From positions 4,774,001 through 4,838,000 of the forward strand of contig NZ_CP074372.1 of the NCBI RefSeq assembly GCF_018362995.1: a stretch of 64,000 bases of DNA. Direction: 5' to 3'. Origin of the DNA: Chryseobacterium indologenes. GTDB taxonomy: Bacteria > Bacteroidota > Bacteroidia > Flavobacteriales > Weeksellaceae. The notes beneath the pieces are model-generated. The model ran no database searches and was not told the DNA's origin. It saw nothing but the letters and a program-made list of their open reading frames with translations. Both the position numbers and the translations under genes were made by a program. Positions 8,474-17,434 of the stretch are shown piece after piece; positions within the stretch are counted from its first letter, which is position 1; each line of letters starts with the position of its first letter.

Positions 8474-8950
8474 CTATAGATTTTCAGCATAGTGGCTCAG
8501 AGAATTATTGTATCTGGGCAAATGTTTTGAAATTGCTTTCAGGGTAAGTGATAATGCTTCTTTGTATTCTCCCGCTGAAGAAAGGGACAGCGCTAAAAAA
8601 GAGTCTACTGCATCATTCAGTTCGTCAGAATAATTAGCTTTTTCTTCCCTTAAAATATGAATGCTTTCTTCTATCTTTCCATTATTTCTTAAGGTACTTG
8701 CCAGCTGGATTCTTGCTCTTCTCCTTCTTAAACCGGTTAATCCTTTATTTAATGCCGATCTGTACAGAGGTTCTGCTTCCTTTTCATGTCCTGTGGAATC
8801 AAAAGCACAGGCTTTTTCAAAATCAGCAATGGCCGGGGAATCCGTTAGTAATTCTGTATGATTTTTAATTTGGTGAATAAACTCTTCATTGCTTATTGTT
8901 CCGAGTTTCAGCCATATACTCTGTAATTGGGTTTCCCAGTTTTCATCCAT
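8474..8950 (-). CDS. tetratricopeptide repeat protein
   Basis: A small cytoplasmic helical-repeat protein of about 158 residues. Paired helices with TPR-like spacing are visible (AEPLYRSALNKG, ASTLRNNGKIEESIHIL, LSLSSAGEYKEALSL), like the TPR_5 family. A longer frame opens at 8995, but I place the start at the ATG at 8948-8950: an exact TAnnTTTG box at 8966-8973 lies 15 nt ahead of it, and the extra 15 residues are atypical. The likely role is protein-protein contact; the partner is unknown. Confidence 0.75.
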   Translation of the reverse strand: MDENWETQLQSIWLKLGTISNEEFIHQIKNHTELLTDSPAIADFEKACAFDSTGHEKEAEPLYRSALNKGLTGLRRRRARIQLASTLRNNGKIEESIHILREEKANYSDELNDAVDSFLALSLSSAGEYKEALSLTLKAISKHLPRYNNSLSHYAENL

Positions 8951-8965
8951 TGGATAGATTTTAAA

Positions 8966-8973
8966 CAAAGATA
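8966..8973 (-). promoter_or_regulatory. TAnnTTTG -7 box that decides the TPR gene start
   Basis: On the minus strand the box reads TATCTTTG. It lies inside the longer reading frame but just ahead of the second ATG, so transcription would begin after the first possible start. Confidence 0.55.
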
Positions 8974-9063
8974 CAAAATATTGAAAGCTGAGCATTGTTT
9001 AATCATTCTTATAATTTTCAAAATTATTGTCAGTTTATGAATCTAAAAACGGAATTAAATATT

Positions 9064-9071
9064 TATTTTTG
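9064..9071 (+). promoter_or_regulatory. TAnnTTTG -7 box for DUF808 gene
   Basis: TATTTTTG, an exact match, 34 nt before the ATG at 9106. Confidence 0.5.
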
Positions 9072-9105
9072 CTAGACTTAACAAAGATTAAAAAATTATT
9101 AAAAT

Positions 9106-9990
9106 ATGGCATCAGGCTTTTTTGCAATTTTGGATGATATTGCAGCATTGATGGATGATGTAGCGGTTACCAGTAAGGTTGCTACACAAAAGACAGCAGG
9201 GATTTTAGGAGATGATCTGGCTGTAAATGCGGAAAAAGCCACTGGCTTTCTTTCTTCAAGGGAAATTCCAGTTTTATGGGCAATTACAAAAGGTTCTTTT
9301 ATCAATAAACTGATCATTTTGCCTATCGTTTTTTTACTCAATTGGTTGTATGCTCCGGCTATTAATTATGTATTGATCCTTGGAGGATTCTACCTGGCCT
9401 TTGAAGGAGTTGAAAAAATAATAGAATTTCTTTTTCATCGTGACAAAAAAGGGCATGAAGTTATAGAAGAAATTGTAGAAGAAGAAAAAAGTTCTGAAGA
9501 AATAGAAAAACAGAAAGTAAAATCGGCAATTACAACAGATTTTATCTTATCAATCGAGATCGTTATTATTGCTTTAGGAACCGTACTGGAAGAAAGTCAT
9601 CCTTTCATTACACAGATTTTAGTAACAAGCCTGGTGGCATTTATTGCGACTGTTGGAGTTTATGGAATTGTAGCTTTGATCGTAAGAATGGATGATGCGG
9701 GCTTTAAATTAATTAAAAAAAGTAATGATAAAGGTTTTTTCGGGAGGCTTGGACATCTATTAGTGAAGGCTTTACCTATTGTTATTAAAATATTAGGAGT
9801 CGTGGGAACAATTGCTTTAATAATGGTTGCCGGGGGAATTTTTCTACACAGAGTGGAATTTTTTCATGGCATACTTCCAACCTGGCCGGATGTTTTGAAA
9901 GAGCTTACGCTTGGAGTTGCGGGCGGATTGGCAGCGGTTGCAGTCTTCACTTTAGGAAAAGGAATCTATTCTTTAGCAACAAAAAAATAA
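9106..9990 (+). CDS. DUF808 family inner-membrane protein (YedI-like)
   Basis: A 294-residue membrane protein of the DUF808/YedI family. The N-terminus GFFAILDDIAALMDDVAV with KTAGILGDDLAVNA is the family hallmark. Hydrophobic segments are at about 68-100, 148-190 and 218-285, and a charged Glu/Lys-rich cytoplasmic stretch lies near 112-140. The biochemical function of the family is not established. It stands alone between a promoter and a strong terminator, divergent from the TPR gene. Confidence 0.9.
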   Translation: MASGFFAILDDIAALMDDVAVTSKVATQKTAGILGDDLAVNAEKATGFLSSREIPVLWAITKGSFINKLIILPIVFLLNWLYAPAINYVLILGGFYLAFEGVEKIIEFLFHRDKKGHEVIEEIVEEEKSSEEIEKQKVKSAITTDFILSIEIVIIALGTVLEESHPFITQILVTSLVAFIATVGVYGIVALIVRMDDAGFKLIKKSNDKGFFGRLGHLLVKALPIVIKILGVVGTIALIMVAGGIFLHRVEFFHGILPTWPDVLKELTLGVAGGLAAVAVFTLGKGIYSLATKK

Positions 9991-10015
9991 AACAGAATTA
10001 GAATTAAATAACCAA

Positions 10016-10049
10016 AAAATCCTGTATTCAATAGAGTACAGGATTTTTT
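10016..10049 (+). terminator. intrinsic terminator after DUF808 gene
   Basis: AAAATCCTGTA and TACAGGATTTT form an 11-bp stem around a 10-nt loop, followed by a T run. The A run on the other side could let it act on both strands. Confidence 0.85.
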
Positions 10050-10159
10050 ATTAATAAATAGGGAGAATTGATCAGTTGACTTATTAAAGGTCATACTCGT
10101 TTTTGCATAGGCATTTACTGAGATTCTTATCCCTTATTAAGTTATAGTTTGGAGTAAGT

Positions 10160-10840
10160 TTATTTTATTTTCAACCCATTCATGTAGGCTAATTTAATTG
10201 TATTGGCGCCATGAAATTCAGAATAATTGAGATCAATTTTATTTTCCGTTTCTAGTTTCTCGTAAAGTTTAAGAATTTTCCCTCTATATGGGCAACTGTT
10301 TACAAAATTGTTTAAAAAAATTTCAGTAGTATCTTTTTCTGAAAAACATAGAAAGAAATCTAAAGGAGAAATAGAATCTTCTGACCATTGATTAAACTTT
10401 GTTCCATTATTCTTTAAAAACTCGATGGCGATTTTTTTAGAATTAAAAATTTCGAAAATTGGAAGTATATATTTTTCTATATTTTCTGTGATTTCAATAA
10501 TTGATTTTTCATAAGATAGCCCTGCTAAATTCCATTCTTTCCAATTATTATAGGGAGTTAAATAACCTATTTGATTTCCAAAAATTAATCCCTGAGAATA
10601 TTCATTTTTAGTTTGCTCTATCTGCCATTTCTTTAAAATTTTAGAATAGATACTAATGTGAGGTAGGAGTTTAATGGATGAAGAATCATTTCTAAAACTC
10701 GACTGAAAATAAATCTCAAAATAGATATCTTTATCAAGGGATACTTTCTTAAGTCTTTGTCCTTTTTCAAGCGTTTTGAAACCATCAAGTTGAGTGGCAA
10801 TTTCGTTACAGGCATTTAAAAATATTGTTCTTGTATCCAT
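10160..10840 (-). CDS. hypothetical protein, about 226 residues
   Basis: An unrecognised soluble protein without signal peptide or membrane segment. The start MDTRTIFLNACNEIA followed by an aromatic-rich beta region slightly recalls DUF4304-type proteins, but the match is too weak to name. A longer frame begins with TTG at 10868-10870; I prefer the ATG at 10838-10840. It is markedly A/T- and Asn/Lys-rich compared with its neighbours, which could mean recent acquisition or simply relaxed selection. It lies between the DUF808 terminator and the dnaJ terminator, so it is a separate unit. Confidence 0.6.
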   Translation of the reverse strand: MDTRTIFLNACNEIATQLDGFKTLEKGQRLKKVSLDKDIYFEIYFQSSFRNDSSSIKLLPHISIYSKILKKWQIEQTKNEYSQGLIFGNQIGYLTPYNNWKEWNLAGLSYEKSIIEITENIEKYILPIFEIFNSKKIAIEFLKNNGTKFNQWSEDSISPLDFFLCFSEKDTTEIFLNNFVNSCPYRGKILKLYEKLETENKIDLNYSEFHGANTIKLAYMNGLKIK

Positions 10841-10903
10841 TTGTTTCCAGAAGTATTTTGAGTCGATCAAATAAAGAATAAAAGTATAGAAAATAAAAGA
10901 GAA

Positions 10904-10929
10904 TAAAAAAAGAGGCTTAAAAAGCCTCT
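10904..10929 (-). terminator. intrinsic terminator after dnaJ
   Basis: On the minus strand AGAGGCTT and AAGCCTCT pair around a 3-nt loop and are followed by a run of T (the A run at 10905-10911). Confidence 0.85.
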
Positions 10930-10935
10930 CTTATA

Positions 10936-12054
10936 TTAATTGAATAAATCTTTTACTTTATCAAAAAAAGTTTTTTCCTTTCCGGATGGTTCTGCAACCA
11001 TTTCTCCGCTGGACATCTGCTTTTCAAAGAAGTCTTTCTGGTCTTTCGTAAGCTTCTGTGGCGTCCACACATTGATATGGATAAACATGTCTCCTTTTCC
11101 GTAACTGTCGATGCTTGGAAGTCCTTTTCCTGCTAATCTTAAGATCTTTCCGGACTGAGTTCCCGGATCAACGGTAATTTTTACTTTTCCGCCTACGGTA
11201 GGAATTTCTTTTTTCGTTCCTAAAGCAGCTTCAGCAAAAGAAACATACAGTTCCTGATGAAGATTATCGCCTTCTCTCTTGATGATTTGATCTACTTCCT
11301 CTTCAATGATCACCAATAGATCCCCTGGAATTCCACCAAATGGAGCATCATTTCCTTTTCCTCTTACATTAAGCTGAATTCCGTCTCTTGCTCCTGCCGG
11401 GATATTGATTGTGATTTCCTCTTCATCTTTGATAAGACCTTGTGCATTGGCTCCTGCAGGAATTTTGTCAGCAACTTTTCCAATTCCCTGACAAGTACTA
11501 CATGTAGTTTGAGTCTGCATTTGACCAAACATGGTATTCATTACTTTTAACTGAACACCGGAACCGTTACAGGTAGGACATGTTTTTGAAGTGGCACCTT
11601 CTGCCATCTTCATTTTCTTTACTTTGATGGTTTTCTGAGTACCATTTACCATTTCCTCAAGGTTCAGCTTGATTCTGATTCTTAAATTAGAACCTTTTAC
11701 CTGCTGACGGCCTCCACCGCCGCCACCAAATCCTCCGAAACCACCACCGAAAATATCTCCAAACTGGCTGAAAATATCTTCCATGTTCATTCCGCCTCCG
11801 AAGCCTCCGCCTCCGAAACCGCCATTTCCACCCATTCCGGCATGACCAAACTGGTCGTATCTGGCACGTTTCTGATCGTCGCTCAGAACTTCGTAAGCCT
11901 CAGCAGCTTCTTTAAATTTTTCTTCAGCCTCCTTATCACCAGGATTTTTATCCGGGTGAAATTTGATGGCCATTTTACGGTATGCTTTTTTTATTTCGTC
12001 GGCGGATGCAGATTTGCTGATCTCAAGAACCTCGTAATAATCTCTTTTTGACAT
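10936..12054 (-). CDS. dnaJ: chaperone DnaJ with only two CxxCxGxG motifs
   Basis: Hsp40 co-chaperone that delivers unfolded clients to DnaK and stimulates its ATPase. The 372-residue protein has a J domain (1-70) with HPD at 33-35, and a Gly/Phe-rich linker (about 72-115). The central zinc region has only two CxxCxGxG motifs, at 159-166 and 185-192; E. coli DnaJ has four. A C-terminal client-binding and dimerisation region follows. Only one zinc site can form. I recall that DnaJ proteins of Flavobacteria share this reduction, so it is probably lineage-wide rather than damage. grpE lies 101 nt upstream on the same strand, forming a heat-shock pair; dnaK is not in the window. Confidence 0.97.
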   Translation of the reverse strand: MSKRDYYEVLEISKSASADEIKKAYRKMAIKFHPDKNPGDKEAEEKFKEAAEAYEVLSDDQKRARYDQFGHAGMGGNGGFGGGGFGGGMNMEDIFSQFGDIFGGGFGGFGGGGGGRQQVKGSNLRIRIKLNLEEMVNGTQKTIKVKKMKMAEGATSKTCPTCNGSGVQLKVMNTMFGQMQTQTTCSTCQGIGKVADKIPAGANAQGLIKDEEEITINIPAGARDGIQLNVRGKGNDAPFGGIPGDLLVIIEEEVDQIIKREGDNLHQELYVSFAEAALGTKKEIPTVGGKVKITVDPGTQSGKILRLAGKGLPSIDSYGKGDMFIHINVWTPQKLTKDQKDFFEKQMSSGEMVAEPSGKEKTFFDKVKDLFN

Positions 12055-12155
12055 GACAATTTTATAATTGATTGTTGATAAATGATAAAAGATATTGTAA
12101 AGCTAATAAGTGAAACATTCATCAATTATCACTCATCATTTATCATTTCTGAATT

Positions 12156-12692
12156 TTAATTTCCTGTTACTACTTTTGCAAAACGGATTACCTTATCGCC
12201 TAAAGTATATCCTGTTTCAATAACGTCTACGATTTTTCCTTTCAAATCTTCCGATGGAGCAGGGATCTGAGTAATCGCTTCATGGAAATCAACATTAAAG
12301 CTGTCACCAGCTCTTACTTCCATTGTTTTTAAGCCTTTTTCGGTAAGTTTATTTTTGAATTTCTGATAGATAAGCTCTACACCTTGCAGGTCAGCCGGGT
12401 TTCCGTTTTTAGCGATTTCCTTTAATGCTCTTTCAAAATCATCTAAAACCCCTAACATTGAAACCATCATCTCCTGGTTGGCATACTGGAAGAATTCCAT
12501 CTTCTCTTTGCTTGTTCTTTTTTTATAGTTTTCAAATTCAGCGTACAATCTGATGTAACGGTCTTTTTCTTCTGCCAAAAGTTCTTCTGCAGAAGGAGTA
12601 GCTGTCACATTGTCCTGAGACGTTGCGTCATTCTGAACGTTGTTTTCTTCCTGATTATTGATGCTTTCTTCGTTAATATCCTGGTTTTCCAT
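12156..12692 (-). CDS. grpE: nucleotide exchange factor GrpE
   Basis: A 178-residue nucleotide exchange factor that releases ADP from DnaK and resets the chaperone cycle. The N-terminal 35 residues are acidic, Asn/Gln-rich and disordered-looking. A long helix follows (about 38-90, with ENYKKRTSKEKMEF), then the beta domain ending in the family signature GYTLGDKVIRFAKVVT. Length and order fit the family. It is the first gene of the grpE-dnaJ pair; the spacer to dnaJ holds no terminator, so co-transcription is likely. No CIRCE element was seen upstream. Confidence 0.97.
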   Translation of the reverse strand: MENQDINEESINNQEENNVQNDATSQDNVTATPSAEELLAEEKDRYIRLYAEFENYKKRTSKEKMEFFQYANQEMMVSMLGVLDDFERALKEIAKNGNPADLQGVELIYQKFKNKLTEKGLKTMEVRAGDSFNVDFHEAITQIPAPSEDLKGKIVDVIETGYTLGDKVIRFAKVVTGN

Positions 12693-12919
12693 AATTCAAT
12701 ATTTATTTACTGTTTGTTTGACAAAGAGCCTGCCAAATATGAAATCAGGACATTAAGGCAGAAAAATGAGTGAAGGTAAATGGTGAATAAATCAATCCGC
12801 TTTGCTTATGAATCTGTAAGTGTGTAGTTTTAAAAATTGACTTTGTAAAACAAAAATTGACTATTGACCATTCACTTAACAATGTCCAATAGTCAGTTCA
12901 AAAACTATAATTGTATTTT

Positions 12920-14254
12920 TTATTTTCCTGTAAACGTTTGATACAACAGATACAGGTTTAAAACAATAATAATAATGGAAATTGCCCACACGCAGATTTT
13001 AAGAAACGGTTTATTGACAAATTCACCCATTTTCGCTTTATCATTGGTAAACATAACCAATGGGACAACAGCAAAACTTAGCTGCATGGATAGAATAACC
13101 TGACTTAAAACCAATAGTTCGGTTGTTCCCTGTTCGCCATAAAGGATAGCAACAATAAGTGCCGGAATTACAGCAATAAGTCTAGTGATAAGCCTTCTCA
13201 GCCATGGTTTTAATCTGATATTTAAAAAACCTTCCATTACAATCTGTCCTGCAAGCGTACCGGTTAATGTTGAGTTTTGTCCGGATGCCAATAACGCAAT
13301 AGCAAATGCAATACTTGCCATGGAAGCTCCTAAAATAGGGGTCAGCATTTTATAGGCATCATGAATATCAGCAACATGTTCGTTACCTGTCGTATGGAAG
13401 GTGGCCGCTGCCAGAATTAGGATTGCAGCATTAATGAAGAATGCCAGCATCAATGAAACTGTGCTGTCCAGGGTAGCAAACTTTATGGCTTCTTTTTTTC
13501 CTTGCGTATCCCGGGTATAATCTCTGGTCTGTACAATACTGCTGTGCAGATACAGGTTGTGGGGCATTACGGTGGCACCTAAAATCCCGATGGCAATATA
13601 TAGCATTGCGGGATTCTGAATGATTTCCTTTTGAGGAACCAATCCTCCCAGAATCTCATTGAAAGCAGGTTTAGAAATAACAATTTCATAGACAAAACAG
13701 GCGAGGATAATGAATATAAGCCCTCCTACAATACTTTCAATCCATCGGAAACCTTTGGCCTGAAGTAAGAGAATAATTAAAACATCAACTGTTGTAATGA
13801 CAATTCCCCACGTTAGCGGAATATGAAATAATAGGTTTAATGCAATCGCAGAACCAATGACCTCGGCGAGATCACAGGCGGCAATGGCTATTTCACAAAA
13901 TACCCAGAGGATAAAATTGGTAGTAGGACTGAAGTGATCTCTGCAGGCCTGTGCAAGATCTCTTTCTGCAACAACTCCCAGTTTCACGGATAAATGCTGC
14001 AAAACCATTGCAAAAATATTGGAAATAAGAATTACCGATAGCAGGGTATACCCAAACTGAGCTCCTCCTGCAATATCTGTAGCCCAGTTTCCCGGATCCA
14101 TATATCCTACGGCAATCATCAGTCCCGGTCCGGCAAATGCAAGATATTTTCTCCAGAAATTTGCATTTTTAGGAACTTTGATAGATGAATAAACCTCTGA
14201 TAAGGAATGAGATGTTTTATCTTTTCGCCAGGCGTTCTTTATATTGAAATTCAT
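12920..14254 (-). CDS. mntH: Nramp family divalent metal importer
   Basis: Proton-coupled importer of Mn2+ (and Fe2+) in the inner membrane. The 444-residue protein has about 11 hydrophobic segments. The metal-binding residues are visible: DPGN in TM1 (53-56) and the A-x-x-M motif of TM6 within GATVMPHNLYLHSS (Ala227, Met230). The symbol is assigned by family; iron instead of manganese cannot be excluded. A TAnnTTTG promoter box (14274-14281) and an 18-bp inverted repeat (14258-14275) lie at the expected transcription start, which suggests repression by a metal-sensing MntR/DtxR-type protein (inference). Downstream, GACTATTG and CAATAGTC at 12859-12866 and 12887-12894 could form a weak terminator. 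Confidence 0.94.
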   Translation of the reverse strand: MNFNIKNAWRKDKTSHSLSEVYSSIKVPKNANFWRKYLAFAGPGLMIAVGYMDPGNWATDIAGGAQFGYTLLSVILISNIFAMVLQHLSVKLGVVAERDLAQACRDHFSPTTNFILWVFCEIAIAACDLAEVIGSAIALNLLFHIPLTWGIVITTVDVLIILLLQAKGFRWIESIVGGLIFIILACFVYEIVISKPAFNEILGGLVPQKEIIQNPAMLYIAIGILGATVMPHNLYLHSSIVQTRDYTRDTQGKKEAIKFATLDSTVSLMLAFFINAAILILAAATFHTTGNEHVADIHDAYKMLTPILGASMASIAFAIALLASGQNSTLTGTLAGQIVMEGFLNIRLKPWLRRLITRLIAVIPALIVAILYGEQGTTELLVLSQVILSMQLSFAVVPLVMFTNDKAKMGEFVNKPFLKICVWAISIIIIVLNLYLLYQTFTGK

Positions 14255-14257
14255 AAA

Positions 14258-14281
14258 TGTTAGAAATGACTAACAAATTTA
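14258..14281 (-). promoter_or_regulatory. mntH promoter with overlapping operator palindrome
   Basis: The minus-strand -7 box TAAATTTG (14274-14281) is followed directly by TGTTAG-N6-CTAACA (14258-14275), which covers the predicted start site and ends 4 nt before the ATG. This placement fits a metal-dependent repressor. The regulator is not encoded nearby. Confidence 0.6.
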
Positions 14282-14313
14282 ATTAAATAAATGTAAACAG
14301 AGAAATCATGGTA

Positions 14314-14344
14314 CAAAAAAATCCCGGAAATTACTTCCCGGGAT
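14314..14344 (-). terminator. intrinsic terminator after DUF937-OmpA gene
   Basis: On the minus strand ATCCCGG and CCGGGAT pair around a 10-nt loop and are followed by seven T. Confidence 0.85.
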
Positions 14345-14367
14345 CTAATTTTTATTGAATCTAAAGA

Positions 14368-15696
14368 TTATTTAGCAAATCTTACAGCCATTTTTCTGTC
14401 TGCAGCTCTTTCAGCATCAGAAGCTTTTGCATCTACTTTAGCAAACTGACTTCCGTAACCGTCTGCAGCAATTACCTGTGCACCAACGCCAGCTTTAGCT
14501 AAAGCAGCTTTGATAAATTCAGCTCTTGCTTTTGACAATTTTACGTTAGAAGCTTCGTTTCCTGTTTTATCAGTATAGCCTCCAACTTTGATTTTTGCAT
14601 CAGGGAAAGCCTTAAGGATAGCTACCAGGTTATCCAATTGTCCTTGTGAACCTGCTTCAAGTTCAGTAGAGCTTCCCATTTTGAAATTAACATGGTCGAA
14701 ATCGTACCACTTATCTTTCAATGCAGAATCATCAGCTGCATTTTTGTAACCACCGGATTTAAGGAATGAAATCATTTGATCCTCCATACCACCTTTGTAA
14801 CCTTTTAACATCACACCGTTAAGATCAATATTTTCGTCGGTTTTAGCAGTAGCCGGAACAGGTGTTGCAGTTCCTGTTGCAGCGGTATCTGTAGTAGTAC
14901 TTGTTGTTGCAGAGTCAGACGTAACAGTAGTGGTGGTAGTGGTCTGTTTTTTCTCACACTGTTTCCACAAGAAATACCCGGCTGCCAGTAACAGTAAAAG
15001 CGGAAGCAACCATTTCCAGATTGAACCTCCGCCTTGATTATTATTGTTATTATTTTCAAATCTTTCTCTCACTTCTCTAGCTCCTTCTGAAACATTTTCT
15101 CTTGCTGTAGCTACACCTTCTGCGATGTTATCTTTAGCGGTAGAAGTTACCGAAGAAACTGTTTCCTTCGCCTGACCAAACCAATTTTCAGCTCCTAATC
15201 CAAAGGAAGCCAAAGACAGACCTGCCGGCAATAAGGAAGAAATAATGCCTTTCTGATCGTTCAGTAAACTGGAAATACCTGAAGCACCCAAATTATTGTC
15301 TGCTGCGTATTTTCCAACTGTGCCTACTGTAGCTCCAGTCACCAGATTTAACAAAGAACTGGCGGAGGTATTGCTTACTCCTGAAAAACTAGCAATGGAG
15401 TTAACTAATCCACTTACTTTATCTCCAAAAATTGAAGACAACAAGTTAGAAATAATAGGGTTGCTGGACGAACCACCTAATAAATTCCCTAAAATTCCAC
15501 TTGAAGAGGCTTGTGTAATAGCATCCACAACGCCAGGCTTATCTGCACTATTGGCTAATCCTCCTACTACTGCAGGTAATAATCCGCCGATTGCTTTAGA
15601 AATACCGGATTCACTTTCTCCAAACTGCGAGGCAGCCTGTGAAACCAAAGCGGGACCTAATTGTCCTTTAATTAAATCAATGACATTTAAAGACAT
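14368..15696 (-). CDS. DUF937-OmpA fusion protein, membrane-anchored
   Basis: A 442-residue envelope protein with three parts. Residues 1-160 are DUF937-like, rich in Gly/Ser/Leu/Ala with repeated helices (GGLLPAVVGGLAN, GILGNLLGGSSSNPI). A possible amphipathic linker spans about 165-220. One strong membrane helix (about 229-244, WLLPLLLLLAAGYFLW) is followed by a Thr/Ala-rich spacer (about 250-295). The C-terminal OmpA domain (about 330-442) has GYTDKTG-x4-N-x2-LSKARA, whose Asp and Arg bind diaminopimelate in peptidoglycan. DUF937 would then face the cytoplasm and OmpA the periplasm (inference). The gene is alone between a hairpin and a terminator. Confidence 0.88.
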   Translation of the reverse strand: MSLNVIDLIKGQLGPALVSQAASQFGESESGISKAIGGLLPAVVGGLANSADKPGVVDAITQASSSGILGNLLGGSSSNPIISNLLSSIFGDKVSGLVNSIASFSGVSNTSASSLLNLVTGATVGTVGKYAADNNLGASGISSLLNDQKGIISSLLPAGLSLASFGLGAENWFGQAKETVSSVTSTAKDNIAEGVATARENVSEGAREVRERFENNNNNNQGGGSIWKWLLPLLLLLAAGYFLWKQCEKKQTTTTTTVTSDSATTSTTTDTAATGTATPVPATAKTDENIDLNGVMLKGYKGGMEDQMISFLKSGGYKNAADDSALKDKWYDFDHVNFKMGSSTELEAGSQGQLDNLVAILKAFPDAKIKVGGYTDKTGNEASNVKLSKARAEFIKAALAKAGVGAQVIAADGYGSQFAKVDAKASDAERAADRKMAVRFAK

Positions 15697-15780
15697 AATA
15701 ATAAATTTTTTTGATTAATGTTGAGATAAATTTAAACAAAAATCCGTCCAAATGTCACTTTTTTTTGAATATTTCTTTAA

Positions 15781-15811
15781 ATTTTAATGATTTTTTTTTA
15801 AATCATTAAAA
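15781..15811 (-). terminator. AT-rich hairpin immediately after proS
   Basis: ATTTTAATGATTT and its exact complement form a 13-bp stem around five bases, starting just beyond the proS stop. There is no long T run after it, so it may instead protect the mRNA end. Confidence 0.5.
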
Positions 15812-15814
15812 TTT

Positions 15815-17290
15815 TTAATAAGCTTTTGCGAATAACACACGTCTCTTAGAAGGTTTTCCGGAAACTAATGAAATCCCTTCTTCTACATCATCATCTAGAG
15901 GAATACATCTGATCGTAGCCTTCGTTTCATCCTTGATCTGTTCTTCTTCTTCAGCTGTACCATCCCAGTGAGCATAGATGAAACCACCTTTCTCTTCCAG
16001 AACTTTTTTGAATTCTTCGTAAGTATCTACTTTCGTAAAATTATCTTTTCTGAATTCAAGAGCTTTGTTATAAAGATCCTGCTGAATTGTTTTCAATAGA
16101 TCTTCGATATAAGAATCCAGACCTTCGATAGAACGTACTTCTTTTGTCAGATTATCTCTTCTCGCAATTTCCACAGATTTATTTTCAAGATCTCTTGGTC
16201 CCATCGCGATTCTTACAGGAACTCCTTTCAATTCGTATTCTGCAAATTTCCAGCCCGGTTTGTTCTGAGTATCATTATCAAACTTTACAGAAATACCTTT
16301 TGCTTTCAGTTTAGCCTGAATATCCAATGCTACTTCACTGATTTGCTCTAACTGCTCTTCTCCTTTAAAGATCGGAACAATCACCACCTGAATCGGTGCC
16401 AGGGTAGGAGGCAGTACCAATCCGAAATCGTCAGAGTGGGTCATAATCAAAGCTCCCATCAAACGGGTTGATGTTCCCCATGATGTAGCCCATGCATGTT
16501 CTATTTTCCCTTCTTTATTGGTGAATTTTACGTCAAATGCTTTTGCGAAATTCTGTCCTAAGAAGTGAGATGTTCCCGCCTGCAAAGCTTTTCCATCCTG
16601 CATTAATGCCTCGATGCAATAAGTTTCATCAGCTCCAGCGAATCTTTCAGAAGGTGTTTTTAACCCCTGAATTACCGGCATTGCCATAAAGTTTTCTGCA
16701 AAATCTGCATATACTTTATTCATTTTTTCTGCTTCTTCCACAGCTTCATCTTTTGTTGCGTGAGCAGTGTGGCCCTCCTGCCATAAGAATTCTGCCGTTC
16801 TTAAGAAAAGACGTGTTCTCATCTCCCAACGAACAACATTCGCCCATTGGTTGATCAGTATCGGTAAGTCTCTGTAAGACTGAATCCAGTTTTTGTATGT
16901 ATTCCAGATAATAGCTTCTGAAGTAGGACGAACGATAAGCTCTTCTTCCAGTTTCGCATCCGGGTCTACAATCAGTTTGGATGGATTGTCCGGATCGGTT
17001 TTTAATCTGTAGTGAGTAACAACAGCACATTCTTTTGCAAAACCTTCTGCATTCTTTTCCTCAGCCTCAAACAAGCTCTTGGGCACAAAAAGCGGAAAAT
17101 ATGCGTTAACGTGACCTGTTTCTTTGAACTTTCTATCCATTTCATCACGCATTTTTTCCCAGATTGCATAGCCATACGGTTTGATCACCATACATCCACG
17201 CACGCCTGAGTTTTCAGCTAAATCAGCTTTTACAACCAGCTCATTATACCATTTGCTGTAATCTTCGCTTCTTGAGGTTAATTTTGCCAT
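15815..17290 (-). CDS. proS: prolyl-tRNA synthetase, archaeal/eukaryote-type
   Basis: Class II synthetase that charges tRNA-Pro with proline. The 491-residue form has the compact layout of the archaeal/eukaryotic type found in Bacteroidota: motif 2 around [24 protein letters not shown], motif 3 near [18 protein letters not shown], an anticodon-binding domain (about 285-390) and a C-terminal zinc-like domain ending in a Tyr (KAY). The INS editing domain found between motifs 2 and 3 of typical bacterial ProS is absent. The gene is divergent from the lipoprotein gene at 17435. Confidence 0.97.
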   Translation of the reverse strand: MAKLTSRSEDYSKWYNELVVKADLAENSGVRGCMVIKPYGYAIWEKMRDEMDRKFKETGHVNAYFPLFVPKSLFEAEEKNAEGFAKECAVVTHYRLKTDPDNPSKLIVDPDAKLEEELIVRPTSEAIIWNTYKNWIQSYRDLPILINQWANVVRWEMRTRLFLRTAEFLWQEGHTAHATKDEAVEEAEKMNKVYADFAENFMAMPVIQGLKTPSERFAGADETYCIEALMQDGKALQAGTSHFLGQNFAKAFDVKFTNKEGKIEHAWATSWGTSTRLMGALIMTHSDDFGLVLPPTLAPIQVVIVPIFKGEEQLEQISEVALDIQAKLKAKGISVKFDNDTQNKPGWKFAEYELKGVPVRIAMGPRDLENKSVEIARRDNLTKEVRSIEGLDSYIEDLLKTIQQDLYNKALEFRKDNFTKVDTYEEFKKVLEEKGGFIYAHWDGTAEEEEQIKDETKATIRCIPLDDDVEEGISLVSGKPSKRRVLFAKAY

Positions 17291-17324
17291 TATTTTTTAA
17301 AATTTTTTTAACTTTTGTACATTA

Positions 17325-17354
17325 TTGTTATCTAAAAATAAAAATCTATTTTTG
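17325..17354 (+). promoter_or_regulatory. -33/-7 promoter for lipoprotein-FadL pair
   Basis: TTG at 17325-17327 and TATTTTTG at 17347-17354 are 19 nt apart, leaving a leader of about 75 nt before the ATG at 17435. The leader contains two TTTTGGTACA-like words (17374-17392). Confidence 0.5.
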
Positions 17355-17434
17355 ATAGATTTTTTTACCAGTATTTTGGTACATTTTTGGTACAGATTGC
17401 AAATATAATTTAAATTAAAAATTTTTACGTTATC

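Noticed and set aside
8951..8995. Longer N-terminus for the TPR protein
   Set aside because: The only good promoter box lies within this extension, so transcription would start after the first ATG.
15296..15718. 140-codon open frame opposite the DUF937-OmpA gene
   Set aside because: Arises from the low-complexity sequence of the real gene on the other strand.
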